Source: an uncultured Pseudodesulfovibrio sp.
GTDB taxonomy: Bacteria; Desulfobacterota; Desulfovibrionia; Desulfovibrionales; Desulfovibrionaceae
Assembly (NCBI GenBank): GCA_947259235.1
Contig: CAMYLL010000153.1
Location: 1 to 6,709, forward strand
DNA length: 6,709 bases
Direction of reading: 5' to 3'
Under the pieces are notes generated by a model. It worked only from the letters and a program-made list of their open reading frames with translations, searched no databases and was not told the DNA's origin. This document shows, one piece after another, positions 1 to 5,992 of this stretch; positions within the stretch are counted from its first letter, which is position 1, and the number at the start of each line of letters is the position of its first letter. The translations under genes and the position numbers were made by a program.

Positions 1-254
1 GCGTCACCGGAGAGCACCCCGTCGATCTTGGCCTGGATGACCTCGGTGGGGTCCTTGTCGTTGGCAGCGTATTCATAGGTGAATTCGCCCACGGTATACG
101 CCGTGGATGCATACTGGAGCGGCGCCATGCCGACAAACCCGCCGACGCTGAGCAACGGGCCGACCACGGCGCAACCGGGCAGCAGGGCCAAAAGCCCCAA
201 CACTGATAACATTGCGGCCGCTTTCCTCAAAGCAGCCCTTGCGCGTCTTTCCAT
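1..254 (-). CDS. Putative small lipoprotein, N-terminal part (runs off left edge)
   Basis: Only the first 84 residues are visible; the gene continues past base 1. The chosen ATG (254-252) opens a classic lipoprotein signal peptide. A basic n-region (ERRARAALRK) is followed by a hydrophobic stretch of about residues 14-25 and the lipobox L25-P-G-C28. The cysteine would be acylated after cleavage by signal peptidase II. Residue +2 is Ala rather than Asp, which by the usual Lol rule favours the outer membrane. The mature part starts with a short Gly/Val-rich hydrophobic segment, then a segment with YTVGEFTYEY and a more charged region. I do not recognise the family. A G-run (GGGGG) lies about 6 bases before the ATG as a weak ribosome site. 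Codon third positions are GC-rich in this frame, which supports real coding over the antisense frame. The gene is divergent from the membrane protein gene at 517. Confidence 0.8.
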   Translation of the reverse strand, partial: MERRARAALRKAAAMLSVLGLLALLPGCAVVGPLLSVGGFVGMAPLQYASTAYTVGEFTYEYAANDKDPTEVIQAKIDGVLSGD

Positions 255-285
255 GGTGACCCCCACAAGTACGTTGTTGACCACC

Positions 286-301
286 CTCATTCCCCAATGA
301 G
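286..301. repeat. Short perfect inverted repeat in the lipoprotein gene leader
   Basis: CTCATT (286-291) and AATGAG (296-301) form a perfect 6-bp inverted repeat around CCCC. It falls inside the predicted 5' leader of the lipoprotein mRNA, about 30 bases before its start codon. It could be a small leader hairpin or an operator half-site pair. It has no T-tract, so it is not a terminator. A 6-bp repeat can arise by chance. Confidence 0.35.
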
Positions 302-318
302 CCGGATAACGCTTCGAT

Positions 319-347
319 ACAATACACACTTTTTCCCTATCGGACAA
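319..347 (-). promoter_or_regulatory. Candidate sigma70-type promoter for the lipoprotein gene
   Basis: On the minus strand TTGTCC (347-342) and TATTGT (324-319) are separated by exactly 17 bases. Each matches its consensus hexamer at 4 of 6 positions. Transcription would start near 312, giving a leader of roughly 58 bases before the ATG at 254. The region is AT-rich compared with the genes. The location suits the divergent lipoprotein gene, but the hexamers are only moderate matches, so this is a prediction by inspection. Confidence 0.4.
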
Positions 348-363
348 TGTTTTCAAAGTATTT

Positions 364-394
364 AGGGGTGTTGGAAAAACACCCCTGCTTTTTT
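364..394 (+). terminator. Intrinsic terminator, plus-strand direction, within a divergent intergenic region
   Basis: AGGGGTGTT (364-372) pairs perfectly with AACACCCCT (378-386) around a GGAAA loop, followed after GC by six T residues (389-394). This has the form of a Rho-independent terminator for rightward transcription. In the minus direction the stem is followed by AAATAC, without a T-run. The odd point is its position: the gene to its left is on the minus strand, so no annotated plus-strand gene ends here. It may end a short RNA or an antisense transcript, or shield the promoter at 420-428 from read-through. Confidence 0.6.
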
Positions 395-419
395 CCGGCA
401 TTATCCAACTAAACCAGTA

Positions 420-428
420 TGTTATACT
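420..428 (+). promoter_or_regulatory. Candidate extended -10 promoter for the membrane protein gene
   Basis: TGTTATACT contains the extended -10 element TGn directly before TATACT, which is a 5-of-6 match to TATAAT. The upstream -35 region is poor: TTATCC at 401-406 is the nearest candidate, with a 16-base spacer. This is typical of extended -10 promoters. Transcription would start near 435, giving a leader of about 80 AT-rich bases to the ATG at 517. It lies just after the rightward terminator at 364-394. Confidence 0.45.
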
Positions 429-430
429 GC

Positions 431-450
431 AAAAAAATGATCAATTTTTT
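431..450. repeat. AT-rich imperfect palindrome at the predicted transcription start
   Basis: Six A residues, one A, TGATCA, one A and six T residues form a 20-base palindrome centred between 440 and 441, with a single mismatched pair (437/444). It overlaps the predicted start of transcription of the 517 gene, a position where a bound repressor would block initiation. As RNA it could also form an A/U hairpin ending in a U-run. The function is unknown, and A/T-rich DNA makes chance palindromes more likely. Confidence 0.4.
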
Positions 451-516
451 ATCCTTAAAAAGCAGAAAGTTAGAAAAAGTTCTCTTGAAATACTTGAGAA
501 AATCCTTAGCGGACAG

Positions 517-1872
517 ATGGCGGAATCGGCACACCGCGAGGTCGGCGTGCTTTACCTCGGCGCGGCAACGGGGTATTCCACGGACCGTATGCACAGCGAC
601 CATGCACCATCCCCGGGCCGGGCCGGGCTGAGAGCGCTGCCCCTGGCCGCCTCCTTCGTGGCGATCCCCCTGGCCTCGGCCGGGGCGCGCTTCATCGACG
701 CGTCCGGCGAGTCCGCCGCCTTCCTGCCCTGGCTGCTGCTGGCAGGCATCGGCGTGCTGGCCGCCCTGCGCCGCCCCGCGCCCGGAGAGCCCACGCGCCG
801 AGGTTTTCCCTTTGGCGTGGCCCTCTTCACCATGCTCTGCGCCGGGCTGATTCTCTACACCCCGACCCTGGTCTCCGGGCTGGCTCCGCTTCTGCCCCAT
901 CTGGCCGAGCTTTCGCCGCTGGTGATGCTCCTGCTGTGCTTCCTGTGGGCCGCCACCTTCGGCCTGCCGGACCGGGCCGACCTGCAACGATACGGCGCGC
1001 TGCTCGGCGCGCTGTGCCTGGCGGACCTGGCTCTTGAGCTGGCCCTTTTCCGCGCCGTGCCCGCGGTGCGGCTCATCGGCAATGCCGACATCCTGGCCGG
1101 GCTGCTACTTGTCTCCCTGTGTGCCGGGCTCCGGCCGGGCGAATCCGAGGGCGGCCTGCCCGAGCCGGATCAGGGCCGCCCCCTGTGGCGCGCGCTGGTC
1201 ATGCTCGGCCTGCTCGCCTGCCTGTCCCGACCCGGGCTGTTTGCCGGGGCCTGGGTCTACCTGTGTTTCGGCCGGGGCGGGCTGGGCCGCCGCGCCCTGT
1301 ATTGTGCCCTGTGCGCCGCCCTCTTTGCCGCCACGTTCTACCTCCCGGCCACCGTGTCGGACTCGGCCCGCTTCGTGGATTACTGGCTGTGGCTCGAAGC
1401 ACTCAGGCTCTGGGGTCAGAACCCGACCGCGCTGCTCTCGGGGTTCCCCTTGTCCACCCCCCTGCCAATCGACTTTCCCATGGGCATGGGCCCCATCTGG
1501 GAGGCGGCCACCCGCAGCCCGACGCCCTTCGGCGTCTCGGTTTCCCAGATCCCATCCTTTTGGCTGCGCGCCATCATGGGATGGGGGCTTGCCGCCCCGG
1601 CGGCGCTGCTGGCGGTGCTCATCCCCCTGCTCCTGCGCCGCCCCACGCGGCTCGGCGCAGGGCTGACAGCTGCGCTCTTCGCCCAGGGGATGTCCACCCC
1701 GCTGCTCTACGATCCGGCCATGGCCGCCCCCATCGGGCTGGCCTTCATCCTGGCCCTGCGACTCCCTGAAAGCACTGTCTCCCATCAGTCCGAACCGACC
1801 GTCGCGCCCCGTGAAGCGACGCCTGACACCGGGACCGACCCGGTGGACGAGTGGGACCTGCGTCCCTTGTAA
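517..1872 (+). CDS. Polytopic membrane protein, O-antigen ligase/polymerase-like
   Basis: The protein is 451 residues if the ATG at 517 is used. About ten to twelve hydrophobic segments lie near residues 41-58, 68-85, 98-118, 132-150, 157-178, 186-205, 224-252, 258-278, 350-373, 378-394 and 400-416. The C-terminus is hydrophilic. The order of motifs resembles the Wzy/WaaL (O-antigen ligase-like) superfamily: GNADILAG at 188-195 (compare the family's GNPN.LAG), SRPG at 237-240 after a membrane segment, then WLEALRLWGQNP at 292-303 opening a large loop (about 280-348), and a membrane-proximal WLRAIMGWGL at 349-358. Family members act in the inner membrane, joining or polymerising lipid-linked glycans at the periplasmic face. 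The match is by pattern only and the protein is divergent, so the substrate is unknown. The start is uncertain: neither ATG 517 nor in-frame ATG 589 has a good ribosome site. GC-rich third positions already begin at 517, which favours it. Confidence 0.7.
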   Translation: MAESAHREVGVLYLGAATGYSTDRMHSDHAPSPGRAGLRALPLAASFVAIPLASAGARFIDASGESAAFLPWLLLAGIGVLAALRRPAPGEPTRRGFPFGVALFTMLCAGLILYTPTLVSGLAPLLPHLAELSPLVMLLLCFLWAATFGLPDRADLQRYGALLGALCLADLALELALFRAVPAVRLIGNADILAGLLLVSLCAGLRPGESEGGLPEPDQGRPLWRALVMLGLLACLSRPGLFAGAWVYLCFGRGGLGRRALYCALCAALFAATFYLPATVSDSARFVDYWLWLEALRLWGQNPTALLSGFPLSTPLPIDFPMGMGPIWEAATRSPTPFGVSVSQIPSFWLRAIMGWGLAAPAALLAVLIPLLLRRPTRLGAGLTAALFAQGMSTPLLYDPAMAAPIGLAFILALRLPESTVSHQSEPTVAPREATPDTGTDPVDEWDLRPL

Positions 1873-1889
1873 TCACCCTTTCACTCTCC

Positions 1890-1895
1890 AGGTGA
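1890..1895 (+). promoter_or_regulatory. Ribosome binding site of the rRNA methyltransferase gene
   Basis: AGGTGA ends 3 bases before the ATG at 1899 and lies in the 26-base gap after the stop at 1872. It supports this start codon. The short gap with no visible promoter suggests co-transcription with the membrane protein gene. Confidence 0.6.
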
Positions 1896-1898
1896 ACC

Positions 1899-3074
1899 AT
1901 GTCCATTTTTTCCGCGACCGCCCCCATCCTCGTGACCTGTCCCAAGGGAATGCCCGAATACCTCGCCACCGAGATGGCCGGGCTGGGCCTCACCGAGGGC
2001 GAAATCCTCGAAGCCGGAGCCATGGCCCGGGGCACGCTGGCCGACTGCATGCGCCTCAACCTGCACGTGCGCACCGGCCACCGGGTGCTCTTCGAGCTGA
2101 AACGGTTCGACGCCCCCGGCCCGGACGAGCTGTATGCCGCCGTCATGACCATCCCGTGGGAGGAGTTCATCCCCCTGGACGGATACTTCCGCGTGGACGC
2201 GTCCATCCGCGACACCCAGGTCACGGACTCGCGGTTCGCGGCCGTGCGGGTCAAGGACGCCGTGGCCGACCGGTTCATGCAGCGCTTCGGCAGCCGCCCG
2301 GACTCCGGCCCCCTGACCCGGGGCGTGTGCCTCTTCCTGCACTGGCGCGGACGGCGCGCCACCCTGTACCTGGACACCACGGGCGACCCCCTGCCGCGCC
2401 GGGGCTATCGCAAGCGGCCCCACACCGCGCCCATGCAGGAGACCCTGGCCGCGGCCTGCGTCATGGCCTCGGGCTGGCCCGAGCTGGCGGCCCGCGGCGG
2501 CCACTTCATCTCCCCCATGTGCGGCTCCGGGACGCTGGCCATCGAGGCCGCGCTCATGGCCATGCACGGCGCGCCCGGCCTCCTGCGCGAGGACTTCGCC
2601 TTCATGCACCTGCCCGGGTACGACCCCGCCTTCTGGGAGCGGCTGACGGACGAGGCCGAGGACGCAGAGACCCCGGACATTGCCGGACGCATCATCGCGA
2701 CAGACCACGACCCCGAGGCCATCGAGGCGGCCCGGGACAACGCGCGCAACGCGGGAGTGGGGGATTTCATTGAATTCGCCCTCTGCGACTTCAGCCAGAC
2801 AGAGGTCCCGGACGGCCCCGGCGTGGTCATGCTCAACCCCGAGTATGGCGAGCGGCTGGGCGACGCCGCGAGCCTGGAGCCCGTGTACCGGGCCATCGGC
2901 GACTTCTTCAAGCAACGTTGCGGCGGCAAGCGCGGCTTCTTCTTCACCGGCAACCTCGACCTGGCCAAATGCGTGGGCCTCAAGACCAAACGCAGGCGCA
3001 TCTTCTTCAACGCCAAGATCGAATGTCGCCTGCTGGAATACGAGCTGTACGAGGGCACGCGCAAACAGAAATAG
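1899..3074 (+). CDS. THUMP-domain class I SAM-dependent 23S rRNA (guanine-N2) methyltransferase, RlmL N-terminal/YpsC type
   Basis: The protein is 391 residues. Residues about 1-60 look like the N-terminal ferredoxin-like part (ILVTCPKGMPEYLATEM) and about 60-165 like the THUMP RNA-binding domain. The linker has the family signature RGYRKRPHTAPMQETLAA (168-185). The Rossmann-type methyltransferase fold follows: motif I SPMCGSGTLAIEAAL (205-219), an acidic motif II region ATDHDPEAIEAARDNA (267-282), and motif IV NPEYGERLGD (313-322). The C-terminus FFNAKIECRLLEYELYEG is also typical. Known relatives (E. coli RlmL half, B. subtilis YpsC) use S-adenosylmethionine; RlmL makes m2G2445 in 23S rRNA. 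This protein lacks the RlmK half found in the 702-residue E. coli fusion. Motif IV reads NPEY, whereas the E. coli and Bacillus proteins have NPPY; this may be a lineage variant. The family assignment is firm; the exact target base is inferred. Confidence 0.92.
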   Translation: MSIFSATAPILVTCPKGMPEYLATEMAGLGLTEGEILEAGAMARGTLADCMRLNLHVRTGHRVLFELKRFDAPGPDELYAAVMTIPWEEFIPLDGYFRVDASIRDTQVTDSRFAAVRVKDAVADRFMQRFGSRPDSGPLTRGVCLFLHWRGRRATLYLDTTGDPLPRRGYRKRPHTAPMQETLAAACVMASGWPELAARGGHFISPMCGSGTLAIEAALMAMHGAPGLLREDFAFMHLPGYDPAFWERLTDEAEDAETPDIAGRIIATDHDPEAIEAARDNARNAGVGDFIEFALCDFSQTEVPDGPGVVMLNPEYGERLGDAASLEPVYRAIGDFFKQRCGGKRGFFFTGNLDLAKCVGLKTKRRRIFFNAKIECRLLEYELYEGTRKQK

Positions 3075-3111
3075 CCCCGCACCTCCGCCGCATCCCCCAC
3101 ATTCGGCCCCC

Positions 3112-3156
3112 GTCAAAACAACGGCCCGGCGCAGACAATGGTCTGCGCCGGGCCGT
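3112..3156 (-). terminator. Intrinsic terminator between convergent genes, mainly for the minus-strand operon
   Basis: A perfect 16-bp inverted repeat (ACGGCCCGGCGCAGAC at 3121-3136 with its complement at 3141-3156) closes a 4-base loop. Read on the minus strand, the stem is followed by TGTTTTG (3120-3114), a short T-rich tail, so it terminates the operon whose last stop is at 3190. On the plus strand the stem lies 46 bases after the methyltransferase stop but has no T-run after it. It could still act weakly in both directions. Confidence 0.7.
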
Positions 3157-3189
3157 CGATCGTTCGCTGTCCGATGGGTTATCGAAGAA

Positions 3190-4866
3190 TCAGGAGAGGA
3201 TGGTCCGCTCCACAGAAGCCAGCTTGCGCCGCAGGTCGTCATCGAGCACGGCCCGCTCCGCCGCCTGGGCGGCCAGAATGTCCGCCCGGGAATGCATGGT
3301 CTGCATCTTGTACTTGTTGCCCAGGGCGTTGCCCTCCTCCGGGGCCGAGACGCGCGAGGCCGCGCCGGAGCGCTTCTTGTGCCCCACGGCAAGATGCCCC
3401 TGATAGACAGGGAACAGTCCGGCCTCGCACAGGCGCAGGTCGTGCTCCATGTCGTCGTACTGCGAGGGCGAGAGGTGAATGGCAAAATCGCCCGCATCGC
3501 GCAGGACCCTGGTGCGGAAGAGGTGACAGCATCCGGTGACCGAGGCGCAGGGGCGCAGGATATCGAAAAGCCCGCTGTCCATGGTCTGGATATGCAGGTC
3601 CGAGAGCCGGAAGGGATTGGGAGCCATGCGCGTGAGGTCCGGGGGAGGGCTGTCGGGGTCCGCCAGCAGGTGGCTGTCCGCGCTCTGGATGAGGGCGGGG
3701 TTGGCGTGGTCCACCACCTTGCAGCCCCACACGCCTGCCTCGGGATACTGGCGCACGGCCGCGCCCAGGCGCAGCAGCCAGTCGGCCGGCAGATCCACAT
3801 CGTCGTCGAGATAACAGGCGAAGTCATGCCTGCCCACCGCGTCGAGCCGCATGAGCCAGTTGCGCGCGGCGGGCGCCCCGATATTCACGGGCAGGCTGAC
3901 AACGGTGAACCGGCCCGCCCCCAGCCGCGAGTCGAAGCGGGACTGCCAGGAGGCGAGCATCTGGGCGGTCTCGTCCGTGGAGCCGTTGTCGAGCACAAAG
4001 ATCGACGCGCCGTCCAGCTCGGACTGGTGGAGCGAGCGCAGGGTCGCGTCCAGTTCGATGGCCTTGTTCCACGAATAGAGCAGGACGGCCGTGGAGCCGC
4101 CCAGGCGGCACTGCTCCCCCTCTCGGCCTGCCAGCAGGTCGTGCAGCCGCAGGAGCAGGCTGGTGTTCCACGGCGCGTGGCGCACGGCGTCCAGAAGCAG
4201 GAGATTTGCCGAGGCGGGATCGCCCTCTGCCAGCATGCACAGCCCGGCGTTCAGCACGCCGAAGGCGGGACCGAAGACGTCCCCGGTCCGCTGATAGAGC
4301 CGGGCCGCCTCTGCCCGGCGGCCGTCAAAGGCGTTGATGCGCGCGGCCACGCAGTCCATGACCGGTTCCAGCCCGGACGGCGGGGCGAAGTCCATCATGG
4401 CCCGGACCCAGTCCGGCTCGTTGCCCACCAGTCCCATGGCCACGGCCTGCTCGCGCCAATAGAGATTGGCCGGTTCCTTGGCTATGGACTGTTCCACGAA
4501 ATGCATGATCTTGGGGAAATCGCGGCGGACCAGGAGCCGCTCATAGTAGGCGGTGTTCTCCGGCCTGTGCCAGCTCCCGGCCAGAAGCTCCAGGCAGGCA
4601 CGGGTGGCCGCAGGCAACAGCTCCCGCAGGGACGGATGGGCGAGCAGCTCGGCGGCCATGGCCCCGTCCAGCGGATTTTCGCCAAAGGCGGTCTGGACGG
4701 CGTCCACGGCCACAGGGGTCAGCCCGGGGTCGCCCGAACGCAGACACCCGCCCGCCATGTCCAGCAGGTGGAGCCTGCCGGTGAACCCCAGGAGCAGCTT
4801 GTGGCGCAGCGGCTCGGGCAGGATGCTCCAGAAGGAGCCAAGCGGCGTGACGGCCGGATCACTCAT
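3190..4866 (-). CDS. GT2-like (GT-A fold) glycosyltransferase with long helical N-terminal extension
   Basis: The protein is 558 residues from the ATG at 4866-4864. This start is chosen because GGAGG (4880-4876) lies 9 bases upstream and it overlaps the previous gene's end in ATGAGTGA. An ATG 10 codons further up is less likely. Residues about 1-255 are predicted mostly helical without clear catalytic motifs, perhaps TPR-like helical pairs (about 100-250). The GT-A domain starts near 258: STAVLLYSWNKAIELDATLRSL, then VLDNGSTDET (291-300, nucleotide-binding region), PVNIGAPAARN (326-336), and the DXD-type metal/nucleotide-sugar motif YLDDDVDLP (352-360). A later acidic YDDMEHDLRLCEAG (470-483) fits the catalytic-base region, followed by GHLAVGHKK (490-498). 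It should transfer a sugar from an activated donor onto a glycan or lipid-linked acceptor on the cytosolic side; donor and acceptor are not deducible. No membrane segments are evident. Confidence 0.85.
   Translation of the reverse strand: MSDPAVTPLGSFWSILPEPLRHKLLLGFTGRLHLLDMAGGCLRSGDPGLTPVAVDAVQTAFGENPLDGAMAAELLAHPSLRELLPAATRACLELLAGSWHRPENTAYYERLLVRRDFPKIMHFVEQSIAKEPANLYWREQAVAMGLVGNEPDWVRAMMDFAPPSGLEPVMDCVAARINAFDGRRAEAARLYQRTGDVFGPAFGVLNAGLCMLAEGDPASANLLLLDAVRHAPWNTSLLLRLHDLLAGREGEQCRLGGSTAVLLYSWNKAIELDATLRSLHQSELDGASIFVLDNGSTDETAQMLASWQSRFDSRLGAGRFTVVSLPVNIGAPAARNWLMRLDAVGRHDFACYLDDDVDLPADWLLRLGAAVRQYPEAGVWGCKVVDHANPALIQSADSHLLADPDSPPPDLTRMAPNPFRLSDLHIQTMDSGLFDILRPCASVTGCCHLFRTRVLRDAGDFAIHLSPSQYDDMEHDLRLCEAGLFPVYQGHLAVGHKKRSGAASRVSAPEEGNALGNKYKMQTMHSRADILAAQAAERAVLDDDLRRKLASVERTILS
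4859..4866 (-). promoter_or_regulatory. ATGAGTGA start/stop overlap between the two glycosyltransferase genes
   Basis: The ATG of the GT2-like gene (4866-4864) precedes the TGA of the GT4-like gene (4861-4859) in a different frame. This arrangement usually means translational coupling, with ribosomes finishing the first gene reinitiating at the second. The GGAGG at 4880-4876 lies inside the end of the first gene. Confidence 0.65.
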
Positions 4867-5992
4867 GCCCTGCGGCCTCCGGGTCGTCGAAATCAACGGG
4901 TATCTGCCCTGCCAGCTCGCGCACGGGCAGGGGATCGCGCAACCGTTCGCCCATGTAGACGCGCATCAGGTTGCGCCCCTTGGCCTCCGGGGTGAGCAGG
5001 GTGCGCACCACGGCGCGGCCCGCACGGCCCATGGCGAACCGGGCCGGAGGGTCCTCGGCCAGCAAGCGCATCTTCTCGGCCAGGCAGTCATGGTCCCCGC
5101 TCTCGCAAAGGTAGCCGTTGACGCCGTCCGCCACCAGCTCGGGCACGCCGCCCACGGCGGAGCACACGGCGGGCAGACCGAGGTCGAACCCTTCGAGCAG
5201 GGTATTGGGCAGGCTTTCCATGCGCGAGGTCATGCACAAAACGTCCGAGAAGCGCAGCTCCTCAAGCACGGCGGCGTGGTCCAGCTCGCCGGTGACGTGC
5301 AGCCGTTCGCGCACGGCCGGGGTGATGATGTCGTCGTAGCGGCCCATCTCGTCCTGGCGCACGCCCACGGCCACGAACTCCACGTTGCGGTGGTCGCCGG
5401 TCCGGCAAAAGGCTGCCGCGGCGCGCAGGAAGACGTCGAACCCCTTGATCTGCGCCCCGTTGCCCACATAGATGAGGCGCGCCCCCCGCTTCTTGCGCGG
5501 TTTGGGTTCGCCGAAGTCCGGCCCGCAATAGGCGTTGTAGACCACGCTCAGGCGGCTGTCGGCCACCCTGTGGCGGCGCAGCACCCGGGCGCACTCGTCC
5601 GAGTTGCAGATGACGCCGTGTGCCGGGGCGGTCCAGAGAAAGAAGATGTCGTTGGGCCGGGAGATGACGCCCCGGTTGATGAACAGGCGGAACTTTGCGC
5701 CCATGAGCCGGGCCAGCACGCCCATCTTGTAGGCCCGGTTGTGAAAGGTGTGGACCACGTCGATGCCCTGCTCGCGCACCAGCCGCTTCATGAACCGCCC
5801 GGCCGCGAGGTAGTCCTTGAACCCGGTAAAGGGAAAGACCTCCGCCCCGGTCCCCTTGAGGGCGTCGTTGATGGGCGAGGCCGGGTCGAGCACGGCGCAG
5901 GCCGTGACGCCCATGGCGGTCATGGCCTCGATGTTGTTGACCATCTGGCGGCTGCCGCCGGACAGGCGCAGGGAGTCCGTGACGTAGAGCAC
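4859..5992 (-). CDS. GT4-like (GT-B fold) glycosyltransferase
   Basis: The protein is 377 residues from a GTG at 5992-5990, with GGAG 9 bases upstream; no other ATG, GTG or TTG exists in frame between there and the upstream TAA near 6092. The N-terminal Rossmann half opens with LYVTDSLRLSGGSRQM (2-17), where the GG loop is typical, and has VVHTFHNRAYKMGVLARL (79-96) and ICNSDECARVLRRH (128-141). The C-terminal half opens with RLIYVGNGAQIKGFDVFLRA (172-191) and carries the donor-binding signature around E259-SLPNTLL-E267, then GLPAVCSAVGGVPELV (272-287) and NGYL (292-295). This is the E-x7-E pattern of retaining GT4 enzymes. It probably adds a sugar in surface polysaccharide or LPS assembly. 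Its stop overlaps the next gene's ATG by 8 bases. The coding signal extends in frame upstream of this start, suggesting it was once the C-terminal half of a fusion with the deacetylase. Confidence 0.88.
   Translation of the reverse strand: MLYVTDSLRLSGGSRQMVNNIEAMTAMGVTACAVLDPASPINDALKGTGAEVFPFTGFKDYLAAGRFMKRLVREQGIDVVHTFHNRAYKMGVLARLMGAKFRLFINRGVISRPNDIFFLWTAPAHGVICNSDECARVLRRHRVADSRLSVVYNAYCGPDFGEPKPRKKRGARLIYVGNGAQIKGFDVFLRAAAAFCRTGDHRNVEFVAVGVRQDEMGRYDDIITPAVRERLHVTGELDHAAVLEELRFSDVLCMTSRMESLPNTLLEGFDLGLPAVCSAVGGVPELVADGVNGYLCESGDHDCLAEKMRLLAEDPPARFAMGRAGRAVVRTLLTPEAKGRNLMRVYMGERLRDPLPVRELAGQIPVDFDDPEAAGHE

Noticed and set aside
79..300. Plus-strand small frame ending just before the terminator at 364-394
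   Set aside because: It is antisense to the lipoprotein gene, whose signal peptide, lipobox and codon use are much stronger. It has no ribosome site of note.
541..588. VLYLGAATGYST near the start of the membrane protein, resembling a methyltransferase SAM-binding loop
   Set aside because: It is an isolated short match with no following Rossmann fold; the sequence goes straight into membrane segments.
510..600. Possible complete tRNA-Leu or tRNA-Ser gene
   Set aside because: Only the acceptor strand and D-arm look right. The next stem has an 11-base loop, there is no GTTC-type T-arm, and no 3' acceptor complement with CCA. GC-rich third positions support protein coding instead.
3075..3189. 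Search for a small gene or RNA between the convergent genes
   Set aside because: Only the 16-bp inverted repeat is visible; it is explained as a terminator.
1881..3827. Long minus-strand open frame (648 codons) spanning the methyltransferase gene
   Set aside because: It runs antisense to a well-supported methyltransferase and through the hairpin at 3121-3156. Its composition is that of an out-of-frame reading.
2680..4995. Very long plus-strand open frame (771 codons) covering the methyltransferase end, the terminator and the GT2 gene
   Set aside because: It crosses two convergent genes and a terminator, has low-complexity Arg/Gly/Pro/Ala-rich composition and no domain. It is an antisense artefact of GC-rich DNA with few stops.
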